64,000 bases of DNA from an uncultured Prevotellaceae bacterium (lineage in GTDB: Bacteria; Bacteroidota; Bacteroidia; Bacteroidales; Bacteroidaceae): positions 1 to 64,000 of the forward strand of contig CACYNE010000017.1 in assembly GCA_902775605.1 (NCBI GenBank). Reading direction: 5' to 3'. The notes under the pieces are model-generated. The model saw only the letters and a program-made list of their open reading frames with translations. It was not told the DNA's origin and made no database searches. Numbering within the stretch: the stretch's first letter is position 1; each line of letters begins with the position of its first letter. The position numbers and the translations under genes were made by a program. Positions 62,611 to 64,000 of this stretch are shown in pieces.

Positions 62611-63774
62611 ATGGCACAAAAAAGAGACTATTATGAGGTGCTGGGGCTAAACAAGACAGCCTCAGAAGATGAAATCAAGAAGGCATATAGAAAAATTGCC
62701 ATCAAATACCACCCTGACCGTAACCCTGGCGACAAAGAAGCCGAGGAGAAGTTCAAGGAGGCCGCAGAGGCCTATAACGTGCTACACGACCCACAGAAGC
62801 GCCAGCAATACGACCAGTTTGGTTTTGCAGGTCCTGCCGGAGGCGGATTTGGCGGTTTCGACGGCTTCGGCGGTGCATCCATGAACATGGACGACATCTT
62901 CTCGATGTTTGGCGATATCTTCGGTGGTCACGGCTTTGGTGGATTCAACAGTCGCGGCGGCGGTCGTTCACAGGTTCACAGAGGCAGTGACCTGCGTTTG
63001 AAGGTACGCCTCACCCTGCAGGAGATCAATACTGGCGTCACCAAGAAGTTCAAGGTAAGAAAAGACATCACCTGCGCTCATTGTCATGGCACAGGAGCAG
63101 AGGGTGAAAGTGGTCGAGAGACCTGTCCCACCTGTCATGGTTCGGGCGTCATCACACATACCACACAGAGCATCTTCGGCATGATGCAAACACAGGGCGT
63201 ATGCCCCACTTGTCATGGCGAGGGTCAGATTATCAAGAACAAGTGTCACGAATGTGGTGGTACAGGTGTGACCAAGGGAGAAGAGGTCGTCGAGATTAAC
63301 ATCCCCGCCGGTGTTGCCGAGGGCATGGTAGTCAACGTGCCTGGAAAGGGAAATGCCGGTCATCACGGTGGCGTGGCTGGAGACATCCAAGTATATATTG
63401 AGGAGGAAGAGAACGACACCTTCGTAAGAGACGGCAACGACTTGATATACAACCTGTTGCTAGACTTCCCCACCGCTGCACTTGGCGGTGAGGTTGACAT
63501 TCCCACCATCGAGGGCAAGACGCTCAAGGTGAAGATTGACAGCGGCACACAGCCGGGTAAGACCATGCGCCTGAGAGGCAAAGGACTGCCAGCTGTACAG
63601 GGATACGGCAGCGGACATGGTGATTTGGTGGTCAACATCAGCGTGTATGTCCCCAAGACCTTGTCGCGCGAAGAAAAGGCTGCTATTGAGACCTTCAAGA
63701 ACAGCGACAACTTCAAGGGCGACAAGCAGACAAAAGAAAGCATATTCCAGCGTTTCAAGAATTATTTCTCTTAA
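62611..63774 (+). CDS. dnaJ: Chaperone DnaJ
   Basis: 387 residues, full-length type A DnaJ. J domain 1-70 with HPDRNPGD; a Gly/Phe-rich linker (about 75-115, [12 protein letters not shown]); the zinc domain with all four CxxCxGxG repeats ([32 protein letters not shown], about 155-215); then the C-terminal substrate domain and a [17 protein letters not shown] end. It works with DnaK and the GrpE encoded just upstream; dnaK itself is not in the window. Confidence 0.97.
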   Translation: MAQKRDYYEVLGLNKTASEDEIKKAYRKIAIKYHPDRNPGDKEAEEKFKEAAEAYNVLHDPQKRQQYDQFGFAGPAGGGFGGFDGFGGASMNMDDIFSMFGDIFGGHGFGGFNSRGGGRSQVHRGSDLRLKVRLTLQEINTGVTKKFKVRKDITCAHCHGTGAEGESGRETCPTCHGSGVITHTTQSIFGMMQTQGVCPTCHGEGQIIKNKCHECGGTGVTKGEEVVEINIPAGVAEGMVVNVPGKGNAGHHGGVAGDIQVYIEEEENDTFVRDGNDLIYNLLLDFPTAALGGEVDIPTIEGKTLKVKIDSGTQPGKTMRLRGKGLPAVQGYGSGHGDLVVNISVYVPKTLSREEKAAIETFKNSDNFKGDKQTKESIFQRFKNYFS

Positions 63775-63794
63775 AATTTAAAAGAAGAAGCAAT

Positions 63795-64000
63795 ATGACC
63801 TATCAAGAAACAACCGAATATCTGTTCAGTCAGACTCCCAGCTATGAAAAGCAGGGATCCACTGGTTACAAGGAAGGACTGGATACCACACTTAAGCTCG
63901 ACGAGCATTTTGGTCATCCCCACAAGAACTTCCGCAGCATTCACATTGCCGGCACCAACGGCAAGGGGTCGCTATCACACCTCATTGCAGCAGAATTGCA
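63795..64000 (+). CDS. folC: Folylpolyglutamate synthase (start only; runs off the window)
   Basis: 68 residues are visible (MTYQETTEYLFSQTPSYEKQ...). The Mur-ligase-type P-loop IAGTNGKGSLSHLIAAEL appears near residue 50, as in FolC (usual form GTNGKGSVSH). The product would add glutamate to dihydropteroate or folates. It lies 20 bases after dnaJ and is probably in the same operon. The 3' end is outside the window. Confidence 0.85.
   Translation, partial: MTYQETTEYLFSQTPSYEKQGSTGYKEGLDTTLKLDEHFGHPHKNFRSIHIAGTNGKGSLSHLIAAEL

Overview
The window is a piece of a Bacteroidales chromosome, most likely Prevotellaceae (Prevotella or a close relative). The placement rests on three things. Many genes start just behind a TAnnTTTGC -7 box, often with a TTTG/TTG about 20 bases upstream, which is the Bacteroidetes sigma-ABfr promoter. 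Shine-Dalgarno sequences are almost absent. The gene content is typical: serine palmitoyltransferase, a type IX secretion plug-domain protein, C10 and M6 secreted proteases, a long Bacteroidetes-type PurM, and TPR or propeller sensors joined to AraC domains. I see no phage, insertion sequence, plasmid gene or CRISPR array.

Layout. 1-8.2 kb: 3' part of a GGGtGRT-family gene, pepT, a CPA2 antiporter, an LptD-like outer-membrane protein and an HD-domain protein. 8.2-12.2 kb: LacI regulator, altronate dehydratase and NhaC-type transporter in one operon. 12.2-20.1 kb: rsmG and an MBL hydrolase, then a tight run phoH-purC-menG-aroE-TPM-lemA-purM closed by a terminator. 20.2-25.2 kb: orphan TPR histidine kinase, prfA-pyrF, rplU-rpmA. 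25.3-32.5 kb: queC, T9SS plug-domain protein, a propeller/AraC regulator without kinase, tRNA-Pro, and divergent sphingolipid genes (spt and a sphinganine/diacylglycerol kinase-like gene). 32.5-42.1 kb: tRNA-Cys and tRNA-Ser, then a patchwork with several signs of deletion and gene fusion. 42.2-50.5 kb: TPR-AraC regulator, C10 protease and a 1383-aa secreted jelly-roll protein. 50.7-59.8 kb: DUF3298 lipoprotein, YjbR protein, FNT channel, hexuronate/polyol dehydrogenase, pseudouridine synthase, phosphopantetheinyl transferase, fucose-isomerase-like protein, and a CotH kinase with a ricin-type lectin. 59.8-64 kb: AT-rich gap with a 31-bp inverted repeat, then ABC-F, grpE, dnaJ and the start of folC.

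The most unusual items are: an ABC-F ATPase whose motifs leave one intact and one wholly degenerate ATP site; a TPR lipoprotein fused in frame to the C-terminal half of a SpoIIE/PP2C phosphatase; an SMP-30 lipoprotein whose N-terminus looks borrowed from a nitroreductase and which is followed by a PHP-phosphatase fragment; the long inverted repeat at 60.07-60.22 kb; and a run of genes whose start codon lies only 4-7 bases behind the promoter box, so their mRNAs are probably leaderless. No completely new multi-gene system is evident. All functions are read from the sequence and from memory of families; no database search was run.
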